Shown here: positions 1 through 5,538 of the stretch, piece by piece
Layout of the letters: every line of letters begins with the position of its first letter
How positions within the stretch are numbered: position 1 is the stretch's first letter
Assembly (NCBI GenBank): GCA_030540495.1
Contig: JAUNWC010000123.1
Coordinates: 1 to 5,542, forward strand
Length of the DNA: 5,542 nt
Source: Bacteroidota bacterium
Lineage (GTDB): Bacteria > Bacteroidota > Bacteroidia > Bacteroidales > P3
Direction: 5' to 3'
Made by a program: the position numbers and the translations under genes
Notes under the pieces: model-generated
The model's input: only the letters and a program-made list of their open reading frames with translations
What the model was told of the DNA's origin: nothing
Databases searched by the model: none

Positions 1-446
1 GCAATGGTTCTATGTATGAGGTGGTAAAAAAATATATAGACAATAATAATATACAAAACGTTAATCTTCACAGACGCATAGCCTACAATCAGATAGACGA
101 TTTGTTGCACCATAGCGATGTTTTTGTTCTTCCTTTGTTAGATAACAAGGAAATAGAGAAAACAGAACCGCTTAAACTTCAGTCCTATCTTTCGGTGGGC
201 AAGCCTATTTTAGGAATATTGGAGGGAGCATGCAAAAAAATAATAGAAGAGAATAATATAGGTATTTGTTGCCAACCATCAGATATAGACGATATTGCAA
301 GAGGTTTTAGGGAAATTGTAAGTTTTGCTAAAGAAAATCAAGAACAGGTTTTTCTTAACTCTCAGCAATTAAAACAAACGCGATTTAATAAAGAAAAGAT
401 TATAGAAAATATAAACAAAGTAATTTTCCCAAAAGAAAATTCTTAA
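1..446 (+). CDS. GT4-type glycosyltransferase, C-terminal part (5' end outside window)
   Basis: This is the C-terminal nucleotide-sugar-binding half of a GT-B glycosyltransferase. The frame is open from base 3 and reads NGSMYEVV before any plausible start, which resembles the G-[DN]-G-x loop that opens the second Rossmann domain. The gene therefore begins upstream, and the ATG at 12 is internal. Next come a strand/helix unit ending in DDLLHHSDVFVLPL and the donor-site segment EPLKLQSYLSVGKPILG. That segment resembles the PSKLQSYLAAGKPI motif of WbuB-like GT4 enzymes and is followed by a typical ENNIGICCQPSDIDDIA stretch. The family moves a sugar from a nucleotide donor to a lipid-linked or surface glycan at the cytoplasmic face of the membrane. 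The neighbouring rfbC supports a role in O-antigen or capsule synthesis. Donor and acceptor cannot be told from the sequence. The TAA stop lies 26 bases before the rfbC start. Confidence 0.85.
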   Translation, partial: NGSMYEVVKKYIDNNNIQNVNLHRRIAYNQIDDLLHHSDVFVLPLLDNKEIEKTEPLKLQSYLSVGKPILGILEGACKKIIEENNIGICCQPSDIDDIARGFREIVSFAKENQEQVFLNSQQLKQTRFNKEKIIENINKVIFPKENS

Positions 447-451
447 CTTTG
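444..451 (+). promoter_or_regulatory. Possible Bacteroidota -7 box for rfbC
   Basis: TAACTTTG matches the TAnnTTTG -7 element of the Bacteroidota primary sigma factor. Its first three bases are the stop codon of the upstream glycosyltransferase. It ends 21 bases before the rfbC ATG, so a start site about 7 bases downstream would leave a leader of roughly 15 bases. No TTTG appears 19-21 bases upstream (the region reads taattttccc), so this is only half a promoter. It may act weakly, or the match may be chance in AT-rich DNA. Confidence 0.35.
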
Positions 452-472
452 CGAACACAAAAACACAGGTCA

Positions 473-1027
473 ATGAATATAAGAAAAACAAACATAGAAG
501 GGCTTGTAGTAATTGAGCCTAAGATATTTAGAGATGAAAGAGGGTATTTCTTTGAATCATATTCTGCAAGAGATTTTAGCAAAGAAGTAGGAGATATTTG
601 TTTTGTGCAGGACAACGAAAGCAAATCTTCCTATGGAGTACTTAGAGGTTTGCATTTGCAAACGGGAGAATATGCTCAAAGTAAATTGGTTAGGGTGGTA
701 AAAGGCGAGGTTTTAGACGTTGCAGTGGATTTGAGAAAAGATTCTAAAACCTTTGGACAACACTATTCCATAATTCTAAACGAAGATAACCACCTTCAAT
801 TCTTTATACCAAAAGGATTTGCACATGGTTTTGCTGTTTTGAGCAAGGAGGTTATTTTTCAATACAAGTGCGATGCTTTTTATTCTAAAGAACACGAGGA
901 TGCTATTATTTGGAACGATAAAATATTGGATATAGATTGGCATTTGCCTTTGCAAGATGTTATACTTTCCGAAAAAGACAAAAATCATCAAACCTTCTTG
1001 GAATACAAAAACAAAATTAACTTATAA
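473..1027 (+). CDS. rfbC: dTDP-4-dehydrorhamnose 3,5-epimerase (RmlC)
   Basis: RfbC/RmlC epimerises dTDP-4-keto-6-deoxyglucose at C3 and C5, the third step of dTDP-L-rhamnose synthesis in the cytoplasm. The 184-residue length is usual for this cupin family. Visible signatures are RDERGYFFE (20-28), FVQDN (44-48), and GVLRGLHLQ (56-63) carrying the catalytic His61. Further on are KLVRVVKGEVLDVAVDLR (71-88), FIPKGFAHGF (111-120), Tyr131 in FQYK, WND (147-149), and SEKD with Asp169, the likely partner of His61 in the catalytic dyad. I chose the ATG at 473 because the protein then begins with the family-typical MNIRKTNIEGLVVIEP. A TTG at 449 in the same frame would add eight residues foreign to the family and lies inside the TAACTTTG box. 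rfbA, rfbB and rfbD are not in the window, so they would lie upstream or elsewhere. Related NDP-4-keto-hexose epimerases acting on other sugars cannot be fully excluded. Confidence 0.93.
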   Translation: MNIRKTNIEGLVVIEPKIFRDERGYFFESYSARDFSKEVGDICFVQDNESKSSYGVLRGLHLQTGEYAQSKLVRVVKGEVLDVAVDLRKDSKTFGQHYSIILNEDNHLQFFIPKGFAHGFAVLSKEVIFQYKCDAFYSKEHEDAIIWNDKILDIDWHLPLQDVILSEKDKNHQTFLEYKNKINL

Positions 1028-1031
1028 GTTA
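1018..1031. repeat. 14-bp perfect palindrome at the rfbC stop
   Basis: TAACTTATAAGTTA equals its own reverse complement. It covers the last codons and TAA stop of rfbC and continues 4 bases past it. The ten-base half TAACTTATAA recurs exactly at 1139-1148. That copy pairs as an inverted repeat with 1022-1031 and is also a direct repeat of 1018-1027. It could be a protein-binding site, part of a hairpin, or a trace of an insertion. Confidence 0.6.
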
Positions 1032-1148
1032 CAGTCACATGCACAGCCTGTTTTAATAGATGCATAAGTGTACAGGTACAGTCTGTCTTACAGGGCACAG
1101 CCGTTACTTTTTATAATACGTTTATGCGTCACCTGTGCTAACTTATAA
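1022..1148 (+). repeat. Long nested inverted repeat, possible RNA hairpin downstream of rfbC
   Basis: Three pairs of arms nest in the correct order. Bases 1022-1031 pair with 1139-1148 (10 of 10). Bases 1041-1046 (GCACAG) pair with 1133-1138 (CTGTGC). Bases 1059-1072 pair with 1117-1130, with 11 Watson-Crick pairs plus three G-U pairs in + strand RNA; on the - strand those three would be A-C mismatches. The interior holds a tandem GTACAG GTACAG (1070-1081) and a small CTGT-ctt-ACAG hairpin (1083-1093). No T-run follows 1148, so it is not a standard intrinsic terminator. Its place between a polysaccharide gene and a separately promoted operon fits an mRNA 3'-end structure, a small RNA, or a miniature mobile element. 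The sequence does not decide between these. Confidence 0.5.
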
Positions 1149-1170
1149 TAACCTATGCTAATCTATCAAA
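1131..1170 (+). repeat. Imperfect 20-bp tandem repeat
   Basis: Two back-to-back 20-base units, 1131-1150 and 1151-1170, agree at 15 of 20 positions. Their first eleven bases are ACCTGTGCTAA and ACCTATGCTAA, differing at one base. The first unit overlaps the distal arm of the long inverted repeat. Two copies about two helical turns apart, 35-75 bases upstream of the next promoter, could be operator half-sites, but no regulator is identifiable here. Confidence 0.4.
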
Positions 1171-1204
1171 AAAAATAAAAGTTTGCAAAAAAATACTAAT
1201 AACT

Positions 1205-1235
1205 TTTGTCAAGTTGTAAAAAAGTTTTATTTTTG
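1205..1235 (+). promoter_or_regulatory. Bacteroidota promoter (TTTG-N19-TAnnTTTG) for the yceD-rpmF-plsX-fabH operon
   Basis: A TTTG at 1205-1208 is followed after exactly 19 bases by TATTTTTG at 1228-1235. This matches both elements and the spacing of the Bacteroidota primary sigma-factor promoter. The expected transcription start is near 1242, giving a leader of roughly 19 bases before the ATG at 1261. It is the only complete promoter match I see upstream of the operon. Its position also argues against translation starting further upstream at 1183. Confidence 0.75.
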
Positions 1236-1260
1236 CAAATTCAAATTTGAGTATGATTAT

Positions 1261-1779
1261 ATGCTTGAAAGAACAGATTATATTATTCGGATTAGTAGTT
1301 TGAAGAGAGGAGAGAACTTTTATAAACTACGGGTGAATAAGGAGTTATTTGAAAATTTTGATTGTCAAGAGGCAGAGGATATAACTTGCTTAGTGGATAT
1401 AAAAGCAATAAGGCGAGAAAGATGGATAGAGTTTTACTTTGATTTCAAAGGCTCTATGGACTTGATTTGCTCGCGTTGTTTGTCTAAGTTGGTTATGCCT
1501 ATAAGAAAGCAGACGGTATTATATGTAAAATTTGGTCAAGAGTATGCTGAGCCAGACGACAATGAAATAATAATTCCGGAGAATCAGAACGAGTTAGATT
1601 TGTTATCATACATATATGAAGAACTTAGATTAGAGTTGCCGATTTCTCCTGTGCATAGCACAGAGGAAGAGTGTGACAAAGAAATGATAGATATACTTTT
1701 GGCAAAAGAAACCGAGAGTATGGAAAATAAAGAAGACTTTGACCCGCGTTGGGCAAAGTTAAAAGAGTTAATAAAATAA
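1261..1779 (+). CDS. yceD: DUF177 / YceD family protein (23S rRNA accumulation protein)
   Basis: This is a 172-residue protein of the DUF177/YceD family, whose members are usually encoded directly before rpmF and have been linked to 23S rRNA accumulation in E. coli and plants. The sequence shows the family hallmark CSRC at 70-73 (ICSRCLSKLVMPI), a preceding beta-rich part (WIEFYFDFKGSMDL), and an acidic stretch around 95-125 (EPDDNEIIIPENQNELDLLSYIYEE). The C-terminus has the form DPRWAKLKELIK. I chose the ATG at 1261 although the frame is open from a TTG at 1183: the extra 26 residues would be encoded across the promoter at 1205-1235 and are Lys/Phe/Cys-rich with no family resemblance. There is no signal peptide or membrane segment, so it is cytoplasmic. 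The stop lies 16 bases before rpmF. The molecular role is poorly known; the assignment rests on the Cys motif, size and synteny. Confidence 0.85.
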   Translation: MLERTDYIIRISSLKRGENFYKLRVNKELFENFDCQEAEDITCLVDIKAIRRERWIEFYFDFKGSMDLICSRCLSKLVMPIRKQTVLYVKFGQEYAEPDDNEIIIPENQNELDLLSYIYEELRLELPISPVHSTEEECDKEMIDILLAKETESMENKEDFDPRWAKLKELIK

Positions 1780-1795
1780 AAAAAAGTAGAATAAG

Positions 1796-1990
1796 ATGCC
1801 ACATCCAAAACACAGATTTTCTCAAACGAGAACAGCAAAAAGAAGAACACACGACAAAGTTGAAGGAGTGCAGATTTCAAATTGTTCAAATTGCGGTGCA
1901 GTTGTTGAGTCGCACAGAGTATGTCCAGATTGCGGATATTATAGAGGCAAGTTGGCAATGGAGCCTGCCAAAGAAAAGGATACCAAATAG
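1796..1990 (+). CDS. rpmF: 50S ribosomal protein bL32
   Basis: bL32 is a small zinc-ribbon protein of the large ribosomal subunit. The 64 residues begin with the diagnostic MPHPKHRFSQTRTAKRRTHD (PKxxxSxxRxxxRRxH). Two zinc-binding pairs follow, CSNC at 30-33 and CPDC at 43-46, then the conserved GYYRGKLA at 47-54. Because all four cysteines are present this is the zinc-dependent (C+) form. The start is the ATG at 1796, preceded by the A-rich stretch aaaaaaagtagaataag without a strong Shine-Dalgarno site. The gene lies 16 bases after yceD and 22 bases before plsX, the usual order. It is the only gene in the window ending in TAG rather than TAA. An overlapping frame at 1749-2012 is a shadow of this gene. 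Confidence 0.97.
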   Translation: MPHPKHRFSQTRTAKRRTHDKVEGVQISNCSNCGAVVESHRVCPDCGYYRGKLAMEPAKEKDTK

Positions 1991-2012
1991 AGTAACTCAA
2001 ACAATCTCATAA

Positions 2013-2957
2013 ATGAGAATAGGGTTAGATGCTATGGGGGGAGATTTTGCCCCTAATGCTATAGTACAAGGTGCAATAAAAGCCAAGCAAGAGTTGTCTG
2101 CAGAGGATGTTATTGTTCTGTTTGGAGCAAAAAAACAAATAGAACAAATCATAGAGGAGCAGAACGTGGATATGCAGGGTTTAGAAATTGTTGATTGTAC
2201 GGAAGTCATAGATATGCATGATTCTCCCATAAAGGCTTTTAAGGAAAAGCCAAATTCTTCTTTATCGGTAGGTTTTGCCTATTTAAAGAAAGGACTTGTT
2301 GATACCTTTGCTTCCGCCGGCAATTCGGGTGCTATGCTTGTAGGAACGATGTATAGCGTTGGTCTAATGGAAAATGTTTTACGACCTTGTCTTGCTGCAC
2401 TTATTCCAAAAGCCCAAGAAGGTGTTACAGTTTTGTTGGACGTAGGAGTAGATACGGATACAAAGCCAGAGGTATTGTATCAATTTGGTCTTTTGGGAAG
2501 TTATTATGCAGAAAAGGCTTTGGGAATAGTTTCTCCAAGGGTAGGACTGCTTAATATAGGAGAAGAAGAAGGTAAGGGTAATTTGCAAAGCAAAGCCGCT
2601 TACCAATTAATGAAAGACGGAGGCTATAACTTTGTAGGCAATGCTGAACCTTCGGAGATATTCAAAAGCAATGTGGATGTTGTGGTTTGCGATGGTTTTG
2701 TAGGAAATCTTTTGATGAAAAATATAGAATCGTTTGCAAGAACCATAGCAAAACGAGGCTTGATAGACGACTTTATATCAAGGTTCAACTATGAGATATA
2801 TGGAGGTTTGCCTCTTTTGGGAGCAAACGGAGTAGTTATCGTAGGACATGGAATATCCAACGATAAAGCCATAAAATCTATGGTACTACATTCCAAAAAG
2901 ATTTACGATTCCAAGATAGTAGAATCTTTAAAATCGGTATTGCAGTCCGCTAATTAA
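2013..2957 (+). CDS. plsX: Phosphate acyltransferase PlsX (acyl-ACP:phosphate)
   Basis: PlsX converts acyl-ACP and phosphate to acyl-phosphate, the donor PlsY uses to acylate glycerol-3-phosphate, so it starts phospholipid synthesis at the inner face of the cytoplasmic membrane. The 314 residues show the family motifs in order: LDAMGGDFAP (5-14), SPIKAFKEKPNSS (71-83), SAGNSGAML (101-109), NIGEEEGKGN (181-190), CDGFVGNLLMK (226-236), and GLPLLGANGVVIVGHG (265-280). The length is slightly below the usual 320-350 but no motif is missing. One small departure is DVGVDTDTKPE (143-153), where many homologues have DVGANxDCKPE, so the usual Asn and Cys are Asp and Thr. The start at 2013 follows rpmF by 22 bases and gives the canonical N-terminus. 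The gene is followed by fabH after 19 bases, a classical lipid-initiation pair. Confidence 0.97.
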   Translation: MRIGLDAMGGDFAPNAIVQGAIKAKQELSAEDVIVLFGAKKQIEQIIEEQNVDMQGLEIVDCTEVIDMHDSPIKAFKEKPNSSLSVGFAYLKKGLVDTFASAGNSGAMLVGTMYSVGLMENVLRPCLAALIPKAQEGVTVLLDVGVDTDTKPEVLYQFGLLGSYYAEKALGIVSPRVGLLNIGEEEGKGNLQSKAAYQLMKDGGYNFVGNAEPSEIFKSNVDVVVCDGFVGNLLMKNIESFARTIAKRGLIDDFISRFNYEIYGGLPLLGANGVVIVGHGISNDKAIKSMVLHSKKIYDSKIVESLKSVLQSAN

Positions 2958-2976
2958 AAACTTTGTTTTTTTTACT

Positions 2977-3966
2977 ATGTCAAAAATAAGAGCAATAATA
3001 ACCGCAACAGAAGGATATGTTCCACAGGATGTTATAGATAATCAAATGTTATCTAAGATGGTGGATACTTCTGATGAGTGGATAATGTCGCGTATAGGTA
3101 TAAAAACTCGTCATATACTTAAAGGTGAGTTGGGACCATCTGATATGGGAAAGATTGTTGTAGATAATATATTAGATAAAAGGAATCTTTCTCCTGATGA
3201 AATAGAGTTGATAATTTGTTGTACAGTTACTCCTGATATGCAGTTTCCTGCAACGGCAAACATTATTGCCGATAAATGTAATATACGCAAAGGCTTTGGT
3301 TTTGATTTGCATGCAGGATGCTCTGGTTTTGTTTATGGTATAACCACAGCAGCCAAATACATAGAGGCAGGTATGGTTAAGAAAGCCATAGTTATAGGAG
3401 CAGAGAAGATGACCTCCATAGTAGATTATCAAGACAGAGCGACTTGTCCTATTTTTGGCGATGCTGCAGCGGCAGTTTTGTTGGAAGCCTCTGAAGACGA
3501 GGGATTAGGAGTAATAGATTCCATACTATGTGCTGATGGAGTAGGGGTAAAACACTTGCATCAAGTGGCAGGAGGTTCTTGCAGACCTGCAACCATAGAT
3601 ACGGTAATGAATCGTCAGCATTTTATTTATCAAGAAGGACAAGCGGTATTCAAATGGGCTGTAGTAAAAATGGCAGAAGTAACAGAAGAACTTTTGCAAA
3701 GAAACAATATGCAAAAATCTGACATAGATTTTCTTTTGCCTCATCAAGCCAACCTTAGAATAATAAAAGCCACCGGCGACAGGTTAGAGTTAAAACCAGA
3801 ACAGGTACTTATAAATATAGACCGCATGGGCAATACCACTTCTGCAACCATTCCTATGCTTATGTATGAAAATCAACATAGGTTCAAAAAGGGAGATAAC
3901 CTAATATTGACTGCCTTTGGAGCAGGTTTTACTTGGGGAGCAGTTTTGGTAAAATGGGCTATCTAA
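2977..3966 (+). CDS. fabH: 3-oxoacyl-ACP synthase III (KAS III, FabH)
   Basis: FabH condenses a short acyl-CoA primer, usually acetyl-CoA, with malonyl-ACP and so begins each new fatty acid. It is a cytoplasmic thiolase-fold enzyme. The 329 residues hold the complete catalytic triad: Cys115 in LHAGCSGFVYG, His256 in LPHQANLRI, and Asn286 in MGNTTSATIP. The 30-residue spacing from His to Asn is the same as in E. coli FabH. Also visible are TSDEWIMSRIGIKTRH (31-46), the GDAAAAVLLE segment (161-170) and the C-terminal LTAFGAGFTWGAVLVKW. The start at 2977 gives the typical MSKIRAIITATEGYVP. The gene lies 19 bases after plsX, and its last 13 bases overlap the next gene. Primer preference (acetyl versus branched acyl-CoA) cannot be read from these motifs. 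Confidence 0.97.
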   Translation: MSKIRAIITATEGYVPQDVIDNQMLSKMVDTSDEWIMSRIGIKTRHILKGELGPSDMGKIVVDNILDKRNLSPDEIELIICCTVTPDMQFPATANIIADKCNIRKGFGFDLHAGCSGFVYGITTAAKYIEAGMVKKAIVIGAEKMTSIVDYQDRATCPIFGDAAAAVLLEASEDEGLGVIDSILCADGVGVKHLHQVAGGSCRPATIDTVMNRQHFIYQEGQAVFKWAVVKMAEVTEELLQRNNMQKSDIDFLLPHQANLRIIKATGDRLELKPEQVLINIDRMGNTTSATIPMLMYENQHRFKKGDNLILTAFGAGFTWGAVLVKWAI

Positions 3967-4742
3967 CACTAACATTTTTAGGAACAGGAACTTCACTTGG
4001 CGTGCCTATTATAGGTTGCCATTGTGAGGTTTGTTTGTCTAAGGACAAGAGGGATAATAGACTGAGAACCTCTGCTTTGATAGAATCTGATAAAGGCACA
4101 AGGATAAGCATAGATGCAGGACCAGACTTTCGTTATCAGATGTTATGCGAGCATATAGAATACTTGGACGCTGTGTTGATAACACATGAACACAGAGACC
4201 ACACTGCAGGCTTGGACGATGTTAGAGCATTCAATTATTTACAACAGCGTCCTATGGATATATATGCTAATAAGGAGGCATTGGTGGGTATGAGAAAAAT
4301 GTATTACTATGTTTTTGAAAATTCTTATTATCCTGGTATTCCAGAGTTCAATCTGCATGAGGTAGATGCTTTTACAGATAAGAGTTTTAGAATAAAGGAG
4401 TTGGATATTGTTCCTATAAAAGTTATGCATGCGAAATTGCCTATTTTGGCCTATAGAATAGGTTCTTTGGCTTATATAACTGATGCAAAAACTATACCTC
4501 CTTCACAAGAGAAAAAACTCTATGGAGTAAAAACTTTGGTAGTCAATGCTTTGAGAGAACGAGAGCATTTTGCACACTTTTCTGTTAAGGAGGCTTTGTC
4601 TTTAATAGAGCGAATACAACCACAAGAAGCCTATTTTACCCATATTAGCCACGAGATAGGAAAATATGAAAGTGTTGAGAAAAAACTGCCATCCAATGTG
4701 CATTTGGCTTACGATGGTTTAAAAATTTTTGCCGAGTATTAA
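3954..4742 (+). CDS. PhnP-like metallo-beta-lactamase-fold hydrolase
   Basis: This 262-residue metallohydrolase has metallo-beta-lactamase fold and closely follows the PhnP pattern. The N-terminus GTGTSLGVPIIGCHCEVC (10-27) has cysteines 22, 24 and 27, which in PhnP help hold a structural zinc. The metal motif THEHRDH gives His78, His80, Asp82 and His83; His159 (VMHA), Asp177 (ITDAK) and His230 (FTHISH) complete a two-metal site, and His233 fits the structural-zinc ligand. The C-terminal LPSNVHLAYDGLKI matches the PhnP ending. E. coli PhnP hydrolyses 5-phosphoribosyl 1,2-cyclic phosphate in phosphonate breakdown, but no other phn gene is present, so the substrate here is unknown; lipoate-related and nucleotide phosphodiesterase activities are possible. 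I chose the ATG at 3954, giving MGYLTLTFLGTG. A TTG at 3933 in the same frame is less likely. The 13-base overlap with fabH suggests translational coupling. Confidence 0.9.
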   Translation: MGYLTLTFLGTGTSLGVPIIGCHCEVCLSKDKRDNRLRTSALIESDKGTRISIDAGPDFRYQMLCEHIEYLDAVLITHEHRDHTAGLDDVRAFNYLQQRPMDIYANKEALVGMRKMYYYVFENSYYPGIPEFNLHEVDAFTDKSFRIKELDIVPIKVMHAKLPILAYRIGSLAYITDAKTIPPSQEKKLYGVKTLVVNALREREHFAHFSVKEALSLIERIQPQEAYFTHISHEIGKYESVEKKLPSNVHLAYDGLKIFAEY

Positions 4743-4746
4743 ATTT

Positions 4747-5538
4747 ATGTTAATAAAGGTAGAAGATATCATAAAAATATTGGAAAGCATTGCACCTTTG
4801 TCTTGGCAGGAGGATTACGATAACGCTGGCTTGATTATAGGTAACCCTAACAATGAAATAAAGGGTATATTGATTTGTTTGGATGTTTTTCCTTCCACTG
4901 TGCAGGAGGCTATAGACAATAATTGCAATATGATTATTTCTCACCATCCTTTTATTTTTAGAGGTTTGAAGAAACTAATCTATAACTCATATACCACCGA
5001 TATACTTTCCTTGTCTTTTAATAACGATATTTCCATTTATGCAAGTCATACGAATATGGATTCTTGTTCTACCGGAGTTAATTATATGCTTGCCAATGTA
5101 TTAAGACTTAATAATTTGAGACCTTTGCAAAATATCTCTTTGCAAGATGAAAACTATATAGGTTCTGGAGCAATAGGAGAGTTATTGGAGGCTATGACGG
5201 GAAAGATGTTTTTTGACCTTATAAAAAAGAAACTTAATTTGCCTTATATCAAATATATAGGAAACATTAACCAAGAAATAAAAACAATAGGTATTTGTGG
5301 TGGAGCGGGAGCAAGTTTTTTACAAGAGGCTATAAACAATAGTTGCGATTGCTATCTTACTTCGGATATCAAATACCATGATTTTCTAAGTACAGAAGAA
5401 AGAATTTTGCTTGCTGATATAGGTCATTTTGAAAGCGAACAGTTTGTTTTGCAACGATTCCAAGAAATAATAAAAAATTCTTTTCCTTTCTCTAACGTTA
5501 TTATTTCTCAACAAAAGAACAAAATAAAATTTTACTAA
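4747..5538 (+). CDS. NIF3/YbgI-type dinuclear metal centre protein (short form)
   Basis: This is a complete 263-residue member of the NIF3/DUF34 family, whose members form hexamers with two metal ions per subunit. The reported link to GTP cyclohydrolase I type 2 is doubtful, so the biological function is unknown. Likely metal ligands are visible: His66 and His67 in ISHHPFIFRGLK, His101 and Asp105 in SHTNMD, and His227 and Glu231 in GHFESE. Other signatures are QEDYDNAGLIIG (21-32), GSGAIGEL (139-146), ICGGAGASFLQEA (183-195) and TSDIKYHDF (205-213). The protein runs directly from the N-terminal half to GSGAIGEL, so it lacks the roughly 100-residue PII/CutA1-like insert that lengthens many Gram-positive and Bacteroidota homologues to about 365 residues. 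I chose the ATG at 4747; a TTG at 4729 would overlap the previous gene and add six residues. The gene starts 4 bases after the PhnP-like stop, so they are surely cotranscribed. The stop lies 4 bases from the window end. Confidence 0.93.
   Translation: MLIKVEDIIKILESIAPLSWQEDYDNAGLIIGNPNNEIKGILICLDVFPSTVQEAIDNNCNMIISHHPFIFRGLKKLIYNSYTTDILSLSFNNDISIYASHTNMDSCSTGVNYMLANVLRLNNLRPLQNISLQDENYIGSGAIGELLEAMTGKMFFDLIKKKLNLPYIKYIGNINQEIKTIGICGGAGASFLQEAINNSCDCYLTSDIKYHDFLSTEERILLADIGHFESEQFVLQRFQEIIKNSFPFSNVIISQQKNKIKFY

Larger units (their letters stand above)
1028..1260. other. Intergenic region between the polysaccharide locus and the fab operon
   Basis: These 233 bases hold no credible gene. The first part (to about 1170) is repeat-rich and relatively less AT-biased in the ACAG/CTGT-bearing core. 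A run of eight A at 1168-1175 is followed by an A/T-rich stretch holding the operon promoter. The only ATG-led frames are a few codons long. No transposase fragment, tRNA or recognisable riboswitch is visible. Confidence 0.7.

Noticed and set aside
400..624. - strand frame across the glycosyltransferase/rfbC junction
   Set aside because: It is antisense to the start of rfbC, low in complexity and without a plausible promoter or motif.
1022..1148. Rho-independent terminator after rfbC
   Set aside because: There is a long inverted repeat but no T-run after the distal arm; an A-run follows instead, and the outer stem is A/T-rich. It was recorded as a structure of unknown function.
1183..1260. 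N-terminal extension of yceD from a TTG start
   Set aside because: The stretch contains the promoter boxes at 1205-1235, and the encoded residues do not look like DUF177. The ATG at 1261 is better.
1584..2000. 138-codon open frame on the - strand across yceD and rpmF
   Set aside because: It lies wholly antisense to two well-supported genes, is rich in Leu/Ser/Phe/Cys as expected from the complement of AT-rich coding DNA, and shows no family motif.
1749..2012. 87-codon + strand frame overlapping rpmF
   Set aside because: It is an out-of-frame shadow of rpmF, which has every bL32 signature. It also has no recognisable domain.
2958..2965. AAACTTTG between plsX and fabH as a -7 promoter box
   Set aside because: It lacks the leading T of TAnnTTTG and would leave almost no leader before the fabH ATG. 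The 19-base gap fits cotranscription better.
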